Below, in pieces: positions 42,569 to 51,755 of a stretch of 64,000 nt of DNA. Each line of letters opens with the position of its first letter. Within the stretch, counting starts at the first letter, position 1. The translations under genes were made by a program, and so were the position numbers. Source of the stretch: Bradyrhizobium arachidis (GTDB lineage: Bacteria > Pseudomonadota > Alphaproteobacteria > Rhizobiales > Xanthobacteraceae); contig NZ_CP030050.1 of the NCBI RefSeq assembly GCF_015291705.1, forward strand, positions 6,510,001 through 6,574,000, read 5' to 3'. The notes beneath the pieces were generated by a model. It made no database searches. It was not told where the DNA came from and was given only the letters and a program-made list of their open reading frames with translations.

Positions 42569-43720
42569 CTAGTCGACCCGCGCCAGCACCGCGAGCTTGC
42601 GGATGCCCTTGTTGCGGTAGGCGTCGAGGAACGCGTAATAGTCCTTGAACGACACGCAGCCGTTGGAGTCGCCGTTCGGCCCGAGCATGAAGGTGTGCGC
42701 GAGCAGGCCGTCGCGGCCGTAGATCGCGTTCTCACCGCCGATCGGGGTCAGGCGCAGCGCCGGCACGCCGTGGAACAGCGCCTCGCGCGGCTTCAGCGTG
42801 TAGATGTGCGGCGGCGTCACGCCGCGCATGCGGACCTTCGAGGAGCGCGGATCGTCGAGATTGGAGCCGAGGCCGGAATGCGCCTCGAGCTTGGTGCCGT
42901 CGGGCAGGTAAACCGTCCTGGCGGTGATGTCGTAGACGGCGGTGTCGCGCTCATAGGGCGGCGCGCCGCCGAACATCGGGTTCTGGTCCTTCGGCGCGAT
43001 GGACGCGGTCACGCTGGCATCGGCGGAGGCATAGGCGAGCAGCCCGCCGGACGGCTCACGCTTGCCCCAGAGCTTTTCCACCATCGACTGCCGCGGGCCG
43101 GTGATCGACATCACCGCGGCCTTGGCGCGGTCGGCGAACGATTTCGGCTTGGCCTCGGGCGCCGGCACGATCTCGGCCGGATCAGCCGAAGCCAGCTGCA
43201 CCTGTGCATCCGGTGCGCGCTTGGCCTTCGCGGCATCCGCGGTCTTGGCCGGGGCCGCCGGCTTCAGCACTTCAGCGACCTTCGCGATCACGCTCTGCTT
43301 CGGGGCGTCGGCGACCTTGGTCGCAGGCGCGGCGCTGGCCGCCTTCGACTCCACGCCCTGCGTGGCAGCCGCGGCGAAGCGCTCGTTGAACATCTCGCGC
43401 GAGATCGGGGCTGCGACCTGCAAGCGGTCGGGCAGCAGCGCAAAGGCTTCCTTGATGGCATCGCCCGCCTCGCGCAGCGCGACCTTGGGCGCACGCTTAA
43501 TCACGGGCTCGTCGTAACCGGCGCTGCCGACGGACGGGTAGACGCTGGCGGCGAAGATGTTGTTGTAGACGGTCCAGCCGGCAAGCACGACGCAGCCGAT
43601 CACAGCCGCGCCAAGCACGTTTTGGGTGGTCATTTTCCGGGAAGGCTTCCGATGTGAATGCTTGCCAGGATTGTTGGACTTCCGTGCCGCGTTACTCTGC
43701 GCAGCGATACTCGTACTCAT
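42569..43720 (-). CDS. Membrane-anchored DUF2778 (Tlde1-like L,D-transpeptidase fold) protein
   Basis: 383 residues from Met at 43720 with CAAGG upstream. A basic N-terminus is followed by one membrane helix, VLGAAVIGCVVLAGW (about 40-58), a long Ala/Lys-rich linker (about 95-210, repeated AxxAKTADAAKAK-type segments) and a C-terminal DUF2778 domain from about 255. There GPNGDSNGCVSFKDY holds the catalytic-type Cys, with GVTPPHIYTLKPRE upstream. In Salmonella, DUF2778 toxins act on peptidoglycan, but a chromosomal membrane-anchored form is more likely a cell-wall enzyme. It may face the periplasm. Exact role unknown. Confidence 0.85.
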   Translation of the reverse strand: MSTSIAAQSNAARKSNNPGKHSHRKPSRKMTTQNVLGAAVIGCVVLAGWTVYNNIFAASVYPSVGSAGYDEPVIKRAPKVALREAGDAIKEAFALLPDRLQVAAPISREMFNERFAAAATQGVESKAASAAPATKVADAPKQSVIAKVAEVLKPAAPAKTADAAKAKRAPDAQVQLASADPAEIVPAPEAKPKSFADRAKAAVMSITGPRQSMVEKLWGKREPSGGLLAYASADASVTASIAPKDQNPMFGGAPPYERDTAVYDITARTVYLPDGTKLEAHSGLGSNLDDPRSSKVRMRGVTPPHIYTLKPREALFHGVPALRLTPIGGENAIYGRDGLLAHTFMLGPNGDSNGCVSFKDYYAFLDAYRNKGIRKLAVLARVD

Positions 43721-44303
43721 TCGCCTTGCGTCCAGGACGGTGTCACTCAGTCCCCCTTCGAAGTGCCGCTGGTCACGATCCGGGAACAGCATCTCGCAGG
43801 AGGTCGGAGCGTCATTAAGGCGACTTTTAGTTAAATGCGGATTAAGTTCGGGCAGATGTAGGGCAGCTCGCCAACGCTGTGCCATTTCGAGAAAAAAGAC
43901 CGCAGAATTACGGACTTAGGCGCAACTGTTAACCATAATTCTCGGCCGGATTGGCGGGGTCAGCGGAGGCGTTCCGGCCGCCTCTCTAAACGCACCAACC
44001 AAGTCCTTTTCGTGGTCTTCAATGCCCGGAAGATAGCGGGGAAGCGTTGCGCGAGGCTGGTGCGTGCTGTGCCTCTCCGGGGCGTCGGTGTCAGCAGCAC
44101 GGCGGTAGCTCACGCACCTCACAAAGCGCGCACAGATGCTCACGCAACACGGCGCCCTGACTGAAAGTTGATCGTGCCGCACTGGAAAATACCGCGGCGA
44201 GAAAATAGCTGCGAGAGCGGCACTTTTCAGCAGCCTCTGCGTGTGATACGGTACCGTATCAACATCGCCTTGAACTGTGCCACGCACGCAAACGGAGGCT
44301 GGC
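43721..44303. other. Intergenic region with an 18-bp operator-like palindrome
   Basis: No gene is seen in these 583 bases. The left part carries the divergent promoter of the DUF2778 gene. A perfect palindrome lies near the right end, annotated separately. Confidence 0.55.
44244..44261. promoter_or_regulatory. Perfect 18-bp palindrome upstream of the FecR-domain gene
   Basis: TGATACGGTACCGTATCA, each half exactly complementary to the other. It ends 42 bases before the FecR start codon. Such a site is typical for TetR- or GntR-like dimeric repressors, but the regulator is not in the window. Confidence 0.55.
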
Positions 44304-44828
44304 ATGAGAAGGTTTTCGCGCGCCGGGTTTTTCGCTCTGGCGTGGTCGTTTCTGTTGATTGGATCTGCGACTGCACAGCCTGCCGCCAATGCGGGCTGCA
44401 CCGCATCGCCAGCGGCCGCCGGCACGCAACTCTGGCGCTGCGACAACGGCATCACCATCGTTGCGGAAAATGGCGCCAGATTTGAACTTAAGGACGCCAA
44501 CCGCGACGGACATATTGACTCCGTGGAGTTGAGCAGCAAGGCGCTGCTGGTCGAGGTGCCCAAGAAGCCCGGCGGCAATCCCTTCAAGGTTCTGACGCCG
44601 CAGGCGATCGCCGCCGTGCGCGGCACCAAATGGGTAGTCGATGTCGCCGAGGCCAAGACCTCCGTGTTCGTCGCCGGCGGCCGTGTCGGCGTGAGCCGCA
44701 GGACACGCGGGCGCGGCGTCGTATTGGGCCCCGGCGAAGGCGTCGACGTCGAGGCAACCGGTCCGCTGACCGTCAAGACATGGGGCCAGCCGCGCGTCGA
44801 CGCGCTGATGGCGAGGCTCGGACAATAA
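44304..44828 (+). CDS. FecR-domain periplasmic protein
   Basis: 174 residues from Met at 44304, preceded by GGAGG. A signal peptide is visible (RRFSRAGFFALAWSFLLIGS, cleavage near ATAQ). The mature protein has a FecR-like beta fold with LTPQAIAAVRGTKWVVDV and SVFVAGGRVGVSRR. FecR proteins often modulate signalling proteins. Here the next gene, 44 bp on, is a CHASE2-domain cyclase whose sensor is periplasmic, a pairing that recurs in proteobacteria. It therefore probably senses or presents a signal to the cyclase. Confidence 0.88.
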   Translation: MRRFSRAGFFALAWSFLLIGSATAQPAANAGCTASPAAAGTQLWRCDNGITIVAENGARFELKDANRDGHIDSVELSSKALLVEVPKKPGGNPFKVLTPQAIAAVRGTKWVVDVAEAKTSVFVAGGRVGVSRRTRGRGVVLGPGEGVDVEATGPLTVKTWGQPRVDALMARLGQ

Positions 44829-44914
44829 GGTTCGCACGATAAGCCGAGTCAGTCGGACCCGGCCAATGAGATTTGGACACTGGAAGATTGCAGAACGAGC
44901 GCAAAAACGACCGC

Positions 44915-46804
44915 ATGAGTAGCCGACGCGTTCAGATCCTGATGGCACTCGTTCTCACCGCGCTGTGGGGCGCGGGCATCTTTGCCGCACGCGCCAACGG
45001 CCATCTGCAGTTTCTCGACCGGATCGAAGCAACGCTGACCGATCTGCGGACCCAGGTCCGCGGCGTGCAGCATCCGCCCGATCTCGTCACCATCGTCGCG
45101 ATCGACGACACCGTGATCAAACGCGGCGGCAGCTATCCGCTGCCGCGCGCCGATCTCGCCCGCGTCGTCGACACCATCGTGCAGTTCAAGCCGAAGGTCG
45201 TTGCGATTGATTTGCTGCTGGTTGACCGCAGCGCCGCGATCGGCGATGCCACGTTGGCGAATACGCTCGCCACCGGGCCCATGGTGCTCGCCGCGGCCGC
45301 GATCTTCCCGTCCGCCAGCGAGACCGTGGCGCCCGCCAGCGAAGGCCCGCTCGCCGTTCTGCCGCAGGCCGAGCGCTTCCTGCTGCCGCTGCCGGCGTTC
45401 GCCGACCATGCCGAGGTCGGCGTCGTCAACGTCGCGACGGGACAATCCGGCTCGCCGCTCTCGGTGCCGATGCTGTTCCGGACGCGCGACAAGGTCGAGC
45501 TGTCGTTTCCGCTTCGCGTGGCGACGCGCGCGCTCGACAAGCCGCTGACGATCGCGCCGGATCATCTCATGCTCGGTGACCGCGCGGTGCCGACCGACAC
45601 CGACTTCGCGCTGCCGATCACCTATTACGGCCCGCGCCGCACCATCCGCACTGTCAGCGCGCAGAGCATCTTCGACGGCACGCTCGACCGCGCCGCGATC
45701 GAGAACCGCATCGTCGTGATCGGCGCCGCGGTCGCCGGCGGCGGCGACTTCTATCCGACCCCGTTCGATTCCCTGATGCCTGGCGTCGAGGTGGTCTCGA
45801 CCGCGATCACCCATCTCGTCGCCGGCGACGGCATTGTGCGCGACCGCAAGGTGCACATCATCGACGCGCTCACCGCGATCCTGCTGCCGATGCTGCTGGT
45901 CGGCCTGCTCGCCTGGCGGCGCAGCGCGCTCGGCATCATGGCGGCGGCGATCGTGATGATCGCCTGGGCCGGGCTCAATCTGTTCGCGTTCACGCACGGC
46001 ATCTGGCTGAATGCCGCAACCACACTCGCGGCCGCGGTGCCGCCAGTTGCCGTCTTTGCCGGCGTGCAGCTATGGGCGGGCGGCCGCCGCACGCAATATC
46101 TCGCCGCCAAGAGCCGCTCGCTCGCGCGATTCCAGGCCCCCGCCCTGCAGGAGTGGCTGGCACGCGATCCGGACTTCCTGTCCAAGCCCGTCCGGCAGGA
46201 CGGTGCCGCCGTCTTCATTGATCTCTCCGGCTTCACGACATTGACCGAACGGATTGATCCGGACGAGCTCCAGGACGTTCTCGAGGCATTTCATGTGTTG
46301 ATCGACAAGACTGCGGTCGATTGCGGCGGCATGATCACCAGCTTTCTCGGCGACGGCGCAATGATCCTGTTCGGCCTGCCACGCGCGATGCCGGACGACG
46401 CCGCGCGCGCGCTGAAATGTTCGATCGAGCTCTATCGCAGCGTCGATCGCTGGATCGCTTCGTTGCCGCCCGCAATCCGCAGTCAGCTTGGTTTCAAGAT
46501 CGGCGCGCATTACGGCCCGATCGTCGCCTCCCGTCTCGGCGAAAGCCATCAGCACATCACGGCCAACGGCGACACCGTCAACGTCGCGAGCCGCCTGATG
46601 GAGGTTGCCGCCCAGAACTGTGCGCGGCTCGCGCTCACCGACACGCTGCTGGATGCAGCCGACTTCCAGGGCTCTCCAGACGGCATCCTGTCGGGCCCCC
46701 TGCTCACCCAGGTGCGCGGCCGCTCCGGCGTCGTGACCGTCTGGTTCTGGCGCGACCGGAACGGGCCGAACCAGGCCAGCACCAAGGCCGAGATGATCGA
46801 TTAA
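44915..46804 (+). CDS. CHASE2-domain class III adenylate/guanylate cyclase
   Basis: 629 residues from ATG 44915; a TTG 42 bases upstream is an alternative. After an N-terminal helix (ILMALVLTALWGAGIF) comes the periplasmic CHASE2 sensor (FDSLMPGVEVVSTAI, VVIGAAVAGGGDFY), then three membrane helices around 315-395. The cytoplasmic cyclase domain has metal-binding Asp in AVFIDLSGFTTLTERI and FLGDGAMILFG, and ANGDTVNVASRLM with the purine-binding region. It makes cAMP or cGMP in response to a periplasmic signal. The FecR-domain protein upstream is its likely partner. Confidence 0.93.
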   Translation: MSSRRVQILMALVLTALWGAGIFAARANGHLQFLDRIEATLTDLRTQVRGVQHPPDLVTIVAIDDTVIKRGGSYPLPRADLARVVDTIVQFKPKVVAIDLLLVDRSAAIGDATLANTLATGPMVLAAAAIFPSASETVAPASEGPLAVLPQAERFLLPLPAFADHAEVGVVNVATGQSGSPLSVPMLFRTRDKVELSFPLRVATRALDKPLTIAPDHLMLGDRAVPTDTDFALPITYYGPRRTIRTVSAQSIFDGTLDRAAIENRIVVIGAAVAGGGDFYPTPFDSLMPGVEVVSTAITHLVAGDGIVRDRKVHIIDALTAILLPMLLVGLLAWRRSALGIMAAAIVMIAWAGLNLFAFTHGIWLNAATTLAAAVPPVAVFAGVQLWAGGRRTQYLAAKSRSLARFQAPALQEWLARDPDFLSKPVRQDGAAVFIDLSGFTTLTERIDPDELQDVLEAFHVLIDKTAVDCGGMITSFLGDGAMILFGLPRAMPDDAARALKCSIELYRSVDRWIASLPPAIRSQLGFKIGAHYGPIVASRLGESHQHITANGDTVNVASRLMEVAAQNCARLALTDTLLDAADFQGSPDGILSGPLLTQVRGRSGVVTVWFWRDRNGPNQASTKAEMID

Positions 46805-46805
46805 A

Positions 46806-46926
46806 GCACGATGAGATCAGGATGAACCGTCATCGCGCTTTAGCTTGTTGTTTGCGCAGGATCTTTTCGGAAAACCGCTGCGCATTTTGCGCTAACGCGG
46901 CCCTCCGGGTCCGGATCATGCTTTAG
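46806..46926. repeat. Repeat, 'AGCACGATGAGATCAGGATGAA ... GGATCATGC' type, copy 2 of the GCATGATCC family
   Basis: AAGCACGATGAGATCAGG at one end and TCCGGATCATGCTTTAGCG at the other, with TTTTCGGAAAACCGCTGCGC in the middle. The GGATCATGC and GGAAAACCGC segments match 10241-10290 in reverse. It follows the cyclase gene. Confidence 0.6.
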
Positions 46927-46975
46927 CGCCGCTGCGCCTTGCGCCTCAGCACCCAAGCGCCGCGAGCTCTACCGA

Positions 46976-48301
46976 CTAATTCGGCTCGAGAACGAGCCTC
47001 TTGAGATGGGCCGCCACGCTCTGGTCGGGAACAGCATCGAGGCGCAGCCCCTGCTCGGCCCACATTTTTCCCCAGAGATGGACGCCCGTAACACGGGGGT
47101 CGCTCAAGATCTCGAAGCCGTCCCGGCCTTCGGAGACCAGCAAGTCGACTTCGCAGTCGTCGATCGCATTGAAGGCCGTCGGCGGCAGGATCGACGACCG
47201 GAGCTTCTCGTCGTCTGACAGAAGCAGATATTCGCTGAGCAGCAACGGCCCCACCGCGCCGTATTCGACGCGCCGCTCGTTGAAAAGCCGCTGGAGCGAC
47301 AGCGCATACAGATTGGCCATATGCAGCGAGCCCTTGGGCGCGCGCATCACGCCGCCGACGCAGACATGGCCGTTCTCGACTCCCGACCATTGCGTGGAAA
47401 ACACGTGCTCCGATGCGAAATCCAACGGCTTGACGAGGACGATGTCCGCGTCGAGCCACCACCCGCCGAACTCTTGAAGGACAGCATAGCGGAAGATGTC
47501 GCTGAAGTAGCGGACCTCGCTATGAACGAGGGCATGATGGTAGGTCGACTTCGGCACGACGCTTTCGGCGTCGGCCACCATGACTCCAGGCGGCACGAGC
47601 GCCTGCATGGTAGCTACGTCGTCGTAAGTGTACAGCTTGACCGGATGGCCCTGGCGGATCATCGACTGAAGCGAGAGATACGACATGTCGTTCAGCAGCG
47701 TGTCCGACCAGAAGCAATGGATGGGATCGCGGGCCGCATCCGACCGCGCGAGGTTGCGAAGGTGAGGATTGAATTGCTCCGTCAGGGCATTCCAGCCGCT
47801 GCGAGGAGCAGAATCGCATTCCGCCAGGAACGGCATTCTTTGATAGGCCCGTGCGATCACGAAGCAAAGGTTCGCCTGGTTGCCGTGCCCCGTTCTGCTC
47901 AAGGCGTGGCCATAGTTCTCCCAGATTGACGGATCGACGGGATCGAGCTCCACCGCGCGCTGAAACGCCTCCAGCGCCTGCTCCTGCATCCCCTTGCCCT
48001 GCAAGGCGGTCCCGAACGTTGCGAGATAGGTCGCCTTCATCTCGTTGGTGAGAGCACGGCCGGCCCACTGGATCGCGGCATCGTAGTCGCCGTTGAGCAG
48101 CGACACACCGGCCATCAGATGCAGCAAGCCGGCATGATTTGCGTCTGCGGCCAGCCCTTCCCGGCAACGCGCTTCGGCCTGTGCAAGCTCGCCTGTCTTC
48201 AGGTGCCGCAGGCAGATCTGATAATATTCATCCCGCGTCAGCGACGGCGGCTCTGCCGAGATCTGGGTTGCGCTTGCGAGAGTGCCGTCGTGATAATTCA
48301 T
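46976..48301 (-). CDS. TPR-containing glycosyltransferase with GT32-like sugar-binding DXD domain
   Basis: 441 residues. TPR-like repeats fill about residues 20-170 (YYQICLRHLKTGELAQAEAR, AFQRAVELDPVDPSIWENYG). The catalytic domain starts near 190: PIHCFWSDTLLNDMSYLSLQ, VKLYTYDDV, and GGWWLDADIVLVKPL with the DAD metal-binding motif of GT32 and capsular polysaccharide synthesis transferases. It would add a sugar to a surface glycan or protein from a nucleotide-sugar, acting at the cytoplasmic face. It diverges from the methyltransferase operon. Confidence 0.88.
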   Translation of the reverse strand: MNYHDGTLASATQISAEPPSLTRDEYYQICLRHLKTGELAQAEARCREGLAADANHAGLLHLMAGVSLLNGDYDAAIQWAGRALTNEMKATYLATFGTALQGKGMQEQALEAFQRAVELDPVDPSIWENYGHALSRTGHGNQANLCFVIARAYQRMPFLAECDSAPRSGWNALTEQFNPHLRNLARSDAARDPIHCFWSDTLLNDMSYLSLQSMIRQGHPVKLYTYDDVATMQALVPPGVMVADAESVVPKSTYHHALVHSEVRYFSDIFRYAVLQEFGGWWLDADIVLVKPLDFASEHVFSTQWSGVENGHVCVGGVMRAPKGSLHMANLYALSLQRLFNERRVEYGAVGPLLLSEYLLLSDDEKLRSSILPPTAFNAIDDCEVDLLVSEGRDGFEILSDPRVTGVHLWGKMWAEQGLRLDAVPDQSVAAHLKRLVLEPN

Positions 48302-48531
48302 CGGAGACCTTCCAGATCATGGGACAGCAGACAGCAACCCACCTCCCGATTCTTCGGGAAGCTCGCCGCCATTCAACTATCCCGCCTGTAGCTTGCACGA
48401 AGCTTGACACCGCTTTCGCCTCACCGCTCCGCCGCGTGGCGAATCAAAGGGGGCGCTGATATGGCAGCAAATAGCGACCGGCGCACCTTGTCCGGTCTTT
48501 CGATCTGCTCTTCGGTGGAGAGGACGGTCAT

Positions 48532-49275
48532 TTGGCCACGAGCAATCAACTGGACGTCCATGTCGCGGCCTATCAAGGCAAGAACATCTACGATTTCGAC
48601 AACGAAATTGTGCTGACCTGGTATCCGAAACGGATTGCTCACGTCGTCAAGGATCCGCGCTCCGTTCTGGATCTGGGACTGGGGCATGGTTTTGCCACCG
48701 AGATTTTTTCGGACCGATGCGCGCGCCATGTCGTTCTTGAAGGCTCTCCCGCCGTCATCCAGAACTTCAAGCTGAAATTTCCGGACAACAGAAGCGAAGT
48801 CATCGAAACCTACTTCGAGGAGTTCGATACCAAGGAACGATTCGACCTCATTGTCATGGGGTTCATCCTCGAGCATGTCGACGACCCCCTTGTGATCTTG
48901 AAGCGTTTCAGAAAGTTCCTGACACCTACAGGTAAGCTCTTTGTCGCGGTCCCGAACGCCGAGGTCATGAACCGGAGGCTGGGACATCTGGCGGGGATGC
49001 TGCCCGACATGGAGGCTCTCTCGGAGAACGATCTCCTCCTCGGGCATCAGCGCTACTTTACGGTCAGCTCACTCACCAAGCTGGTGAGCGATGCCGGTTA
49101 CAAGATCGAAAAACTGGAAGGTATCTATCTAAAACCCCTCGCGACCAGTCAGATCCTGGCGCTGAATCTCGCGGACAACATCATTCAGGCCCTGTGCGAG
49201 ATCGGAATTGACTACCCGGAACTGTCCTGCGGGATGCTGGCCCAGCTCACTCCAGTCGATCCGGCGCGATCATGA
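48532..49275 (+). CDS. Class I SAM-dependent methyltransferase, first gene of a glycan-type operon
   Basis: 247 residues from a TTG start, chosen because GGAGAGGA lies before it and no ATG fits. SAM-binding motif I is VLDLGLGHGFATEIF; IVMGFILEHVDDPLVILKRF is the family motif after strand 4. It probably O-methylates a sugar or small molecule. Its last codon overlaps the next start (ATGA). The first of seven tightly spaced genes. Confidence 0.88.
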   Translation: MATSNQLDVHVAAYQGKNIYDFDNEIVLTWYPKRIAHVVKDPRSVLDLGLGHGFATEIFSDRCARHVVLEGSPAVIQNFKLKFPDNRSEVIETYFEEFDTKERFDLIVMGFILEHVDDPLVILKRFRKFLTPTGKLFVAVPNAEVMNRRLGHLAGMLPDMEALSENDLLLGHQRYFTVSSLTKLVSDAGYKIEKLEGIYLKPLATSQILALNLADNIIQALCEIGIDYPELSCGMLAQLTPVDPARS

Positions 49276-50114
49276 GAGTCCTGCTCGTTGGGGGGACCTC
49301 TTCGCTGGCTCAGACGCTCATCCCGCTTCTTCGTGAACGGTGCGAGCTGTTGACGGCTGGGCGCAAGGGCTGCGATGTCGAATTGGACTTGTGTTCGCGC
49401 GACATTCAAATTCCTGACGGAATCGACTGCGTCGTGAATCTGGCCGCGGCTTTCGGCGGCAAGGAACCGACCGACATCCTGCAAACGATGGATGTCAACG
49501 TGCTTGGTGTGATGAAGCTCTGCCATGCCAGCTCGAAGGCGGGCGCAAAGCACCTTGTGCACATCTCCAGCATTTTTTCGGATCTCGGGAGCGCGTCTCC
49601 CTTCTTCGGCGCTTACTCACTCTCAAAGAGGCATTCGGAAGACGTCGCGCAGTTTTGCGGCCGGGAATTCCACCTGCCGGTCGCGGTCCTGAAGCCGTCC
49701 CAGATTTATGGTGTGGGACCAGGGTTTCGAAGGCATCAGCCATTCCTGTACACCATCATGGACAAGGCCCAGGGCCATGAAGACATCAATCTGTTTGGCT
49801 CGATTGACCCTTTGCGGAACTTCATTCACGCGCAGGACGTAGCCAAAATCATCTCGGCCGTCATTGCGAAGAAGATTGAAGGCACCTACCCTTGCGTGCA
49901 CCCCGACAATGTCACCTACTCGCAAATTGCGGCGGCGGCCATTTCCGCTTTCGAGAGCAAAAGCAAGGTCGCCTTCCTGAAAGACAAGCCTGACATCCCG
50001 AGCAATGGCTTTGCTTGTGACGAGACGCTGTTCCGACTGCTCGACTATTTTCCCCGCATCTCCACGGCGCAGGGAATGCAGATGGAAGCGGCTCATCGAA
50101 GGCAGGCGTCATGA
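49272..50114 (+). CDS. NAD-dependent epimerase/dehydratase family protein
   Basis: 280 residues with an extended-SDR Rossmann fold: MRVLLVGGTSSLAQTLIPLL (a GGTSSLA variant of GxxGxxG), NLAAAFGG and the Tyr-x-x-x-Lys pair in FGAYSLSKRHSE, with HISSIFSDLG before it. Such enzymes epimerise, dehydrate or reduce nucleotide sugars. The start overlaps the preceding methyltransferase stop and its own stop overlaps the ATP-grasp start, both ATGA. Confidence 0.9.
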   Translation: MRVLLVGGTSSLAQTLIPLLRERCELLTAGRKGCDVELDLCSRDIQIPDGIDCVVNLAAAFGGKEPTDILQTMDVNVLGVMKLCHASSKAGAKHLVHISSIFSDLGSASPFFGAYSLSKRHSEDVAQFCGREFHLPVAVLKPSQIYGVGPGFRRHQPFLYTIMDKAQGHEDINLFGSIDPLRNFIHAQDVAKIISAVIAKKIEGTYPCVHPDNVTYSQIAAAAISAFESKSKVAFLKDKPDIPSNGFACDETLFRLLDYFPRISTAQGMQMEAAHRRQAS

Positions 50115-51088
50115 GAACGATATTGGTTTCCGGCGCCGCGGGAATCGTCGGCTACGGAATCTTGCGCTCCCTGAAAAGATCGAACAGCCCGATGAAGCTG
50201 ATCGGCACCTCGATCTATACCGACTCGGTGGCATCAGGGTTCTGCGACGTCTTTGAACGGGTGCCCAGGACGGATGCGCCGGACTACCTCGATTGCCTTC
50301 TCGCGCTGCTGCGCAAGCATCGCGTCGACGTGGCGATCCCCGGCATCGATGCAGACATGTACAAATGGGCGGACCGACTGGCCGAGATTGAATCGACCGG
50401 GACCAGGGTCGTCCTGAATTCACCCGATCTAATCTCCAGATGCTCCGACAAATGGGCATTTTACCAGCGCCAGCTCGAACTGAAGCTGCCCTATGCGATC
50501 CCGAGCCATCTGGAAATGGACTTCGATTTTCTCAAGGAGAAATGCGGCCTGCCGTTTCTGCTGAAACCTCGCCGGGGTTTTGGCTCCAAGGGAATCGTGG
50601 TGGTCGCAACTGCGGAGCAATTTGCCGGGATCGATCCCGCGACAAAGCCGACCTTGATGGCCCAGCCCATCGTCGGACGCGACGACGAGGAATTCACGGT
50701 GTCCGCGTTTTGCGATGGCCGTGGACGCTATTCGGCGATCATGGCGCTTCGACGGAAGCTCTCCAAGGACGGGTTCACGGAAAAGGCCGAGGTTGTCGAC
50801 GAGGCGGAGTTTTCCGAAGCGGTTCGGGATCTATGTCAGGCGTTCTCTCCGGTCGGACCGACCAATTTTCAATTTCGCAGGACCAACCACGGCCTGAAGC
50901 TGCTCGAGATCAATCCGAGGATATCTTCGTCCACGTCGATACGCGCCGCCTTTGGATACAACGAAGCACTGATGGCGGTCGACATGGCCATCGACAACCA
51001 GATGCCGGTCCAGCCGGACATCAGGCGCGGTCGAGCCGTCCGCTATACGGAGGATCATATCTTCTATGAAAATAGCGTTCATCTCTGA
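50111..51088 (+). CDS. ATP-grasp-domain protein
   Basis: 325 residues. RTILVSGAAGIVGYGILRSL begins an N-terminal Rossmann-like pre-ATP-grasp domain; PFLLKPRRGFGSKGIVVVA is the ATP-binding Lys loop; LLEINPRISSST holds the Mg-binding Glu and Asn. It resembles carbamoyl-phosphate-synthase-like ATP-grasp ligases that join an acid to an amine or thiol through an acyl phosphate. The substrate is unknown. Its 3' end overlaps the phosphoesterase start by 23 bases. Confidence 0.88.
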   Translation: MRTILVSGAAGIVGYGILRSLKRSNSPMKLIGTSIYTDSVASGFCDVFERVPRTDAPDYLDCLLALLRKHRVDVAIPGIDADMYKWADRLAEIESTGTRVVLNSPDLISRCSDKWAFYQRQLELKLPYAIPSHLEMDFDFLKEKCGLPFLLKPRRGFGSKGIVVVATAEQFAGIDPATKPTLMAQPIVGRDDEEFTVSAFCDGRGRYSAIMALRRKLSKDGFTEKAEVVDEAEFSEAVRDLCQAFSPVGPTNFQFRRTNHGLKLLEINPRISSSTSIRAAFGYNEALMAVDMAIDNQMPVQPDIRRGRAVRYTEDHIFYENSVHL

Positions 51089-51746
51089 CATCCATGGGAA
51101 TTTCGAGGCGCTGACGGCGGTTCTCGCCGAGCTCGACCGCATGCGCGTCACCGAGATCTTCTGCGTCGGCGACGTGGTCGGATACTATTCCCAGGTGAAC
51201 GAATGCTGCGACGAGCTGAAAAGGCGCGACATCAAAAGCCTTCTTGGCAACCATGACTGGTACCTGGGCTTTGGGGGCTTTTGCATTCGATCCAAGAGCG
51301 TCAACGAATGTCTGGTCTATCAGCGGAAGGTGATCACGCCCGAGAATCTGAACTGGCTAAGGACGTTTCGGGTGCACATGCAGGTGGGGGACGCTCAAGC
51401 CGTACATGGCGGATGGTCGGACCCGATCGATGAATACCTAAGGGAGCCCGACGAAGCCTATTTTGCGCGCCTGTCCGGCAGCATCTTTGTCAGCGGCCAT
51501 ACCCACGTGCAAAGTGTGCATCACTTCGGCGGCAAGAGCTATTGCAACCCCGGATCGGTCGGACAACCGCGCGACGGTGATCCACGGGCGGCGTTCGCGA
51601 CTTTCGACGGCAAGAGCTTCGAACTGCATCGGGTCGAGTACAACATGCCAAAGGTATTCGAGCTGATGGAAGCTGCAGGCTTCAATGACTACTACTACGG
51701 CGGACTGAAGACCGGCGCGAACCGGCTTCGACGGCTCGAGGATTGA
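51066..51746 (+). CDS. Calcineurin-like metallophosphoesterase
   Basis: 226 residues with all motifs of small YfcE/MJ0936-like phosphoesterases: FISDIHGN (metal Asp/His), VGDVVGYY, LLGNHDWY, HGG and VSGHTHVQ (last His ligands), then NPGSVGQPRDG. These Mn-dependent enzymes hydrolyse phosphomono- or diesters; the specific substrate is open, possibly a phosphorylated sugar intermediate in this operon. The frame begins within the end of the ATP-grasp gene. Confidence 0.93.
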   Translation: MKIAFISDIHGNFEALTAVLAELDRMRVTEIFCVGDVVGYYSQVNECCDELKRRDIKSLLGNHDWYLGFGGFCIRSKSVNECLVYQRKVITPENLNWLRTFRVHMQVGDAQAVHGGWSDPIDEYLREPDEAYFARLSGSIFVSGHTHVQSVHHFGGKSYCNPGSVGQPRDGDPRAAFATFDGKSFELHRVEYNMPKVFELMEAAGFNDYYYGGLKTGANRLRRLED

Positions 51747-51755
51747 GATCAGACC

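Noticed and set aside
42569..43720. Type VI secretion effector locus at the DUF2778 gene
   Set aside because: No VgrG, Hcp, immunity or secretion genes are near, and the protein has a membrane helix instead.
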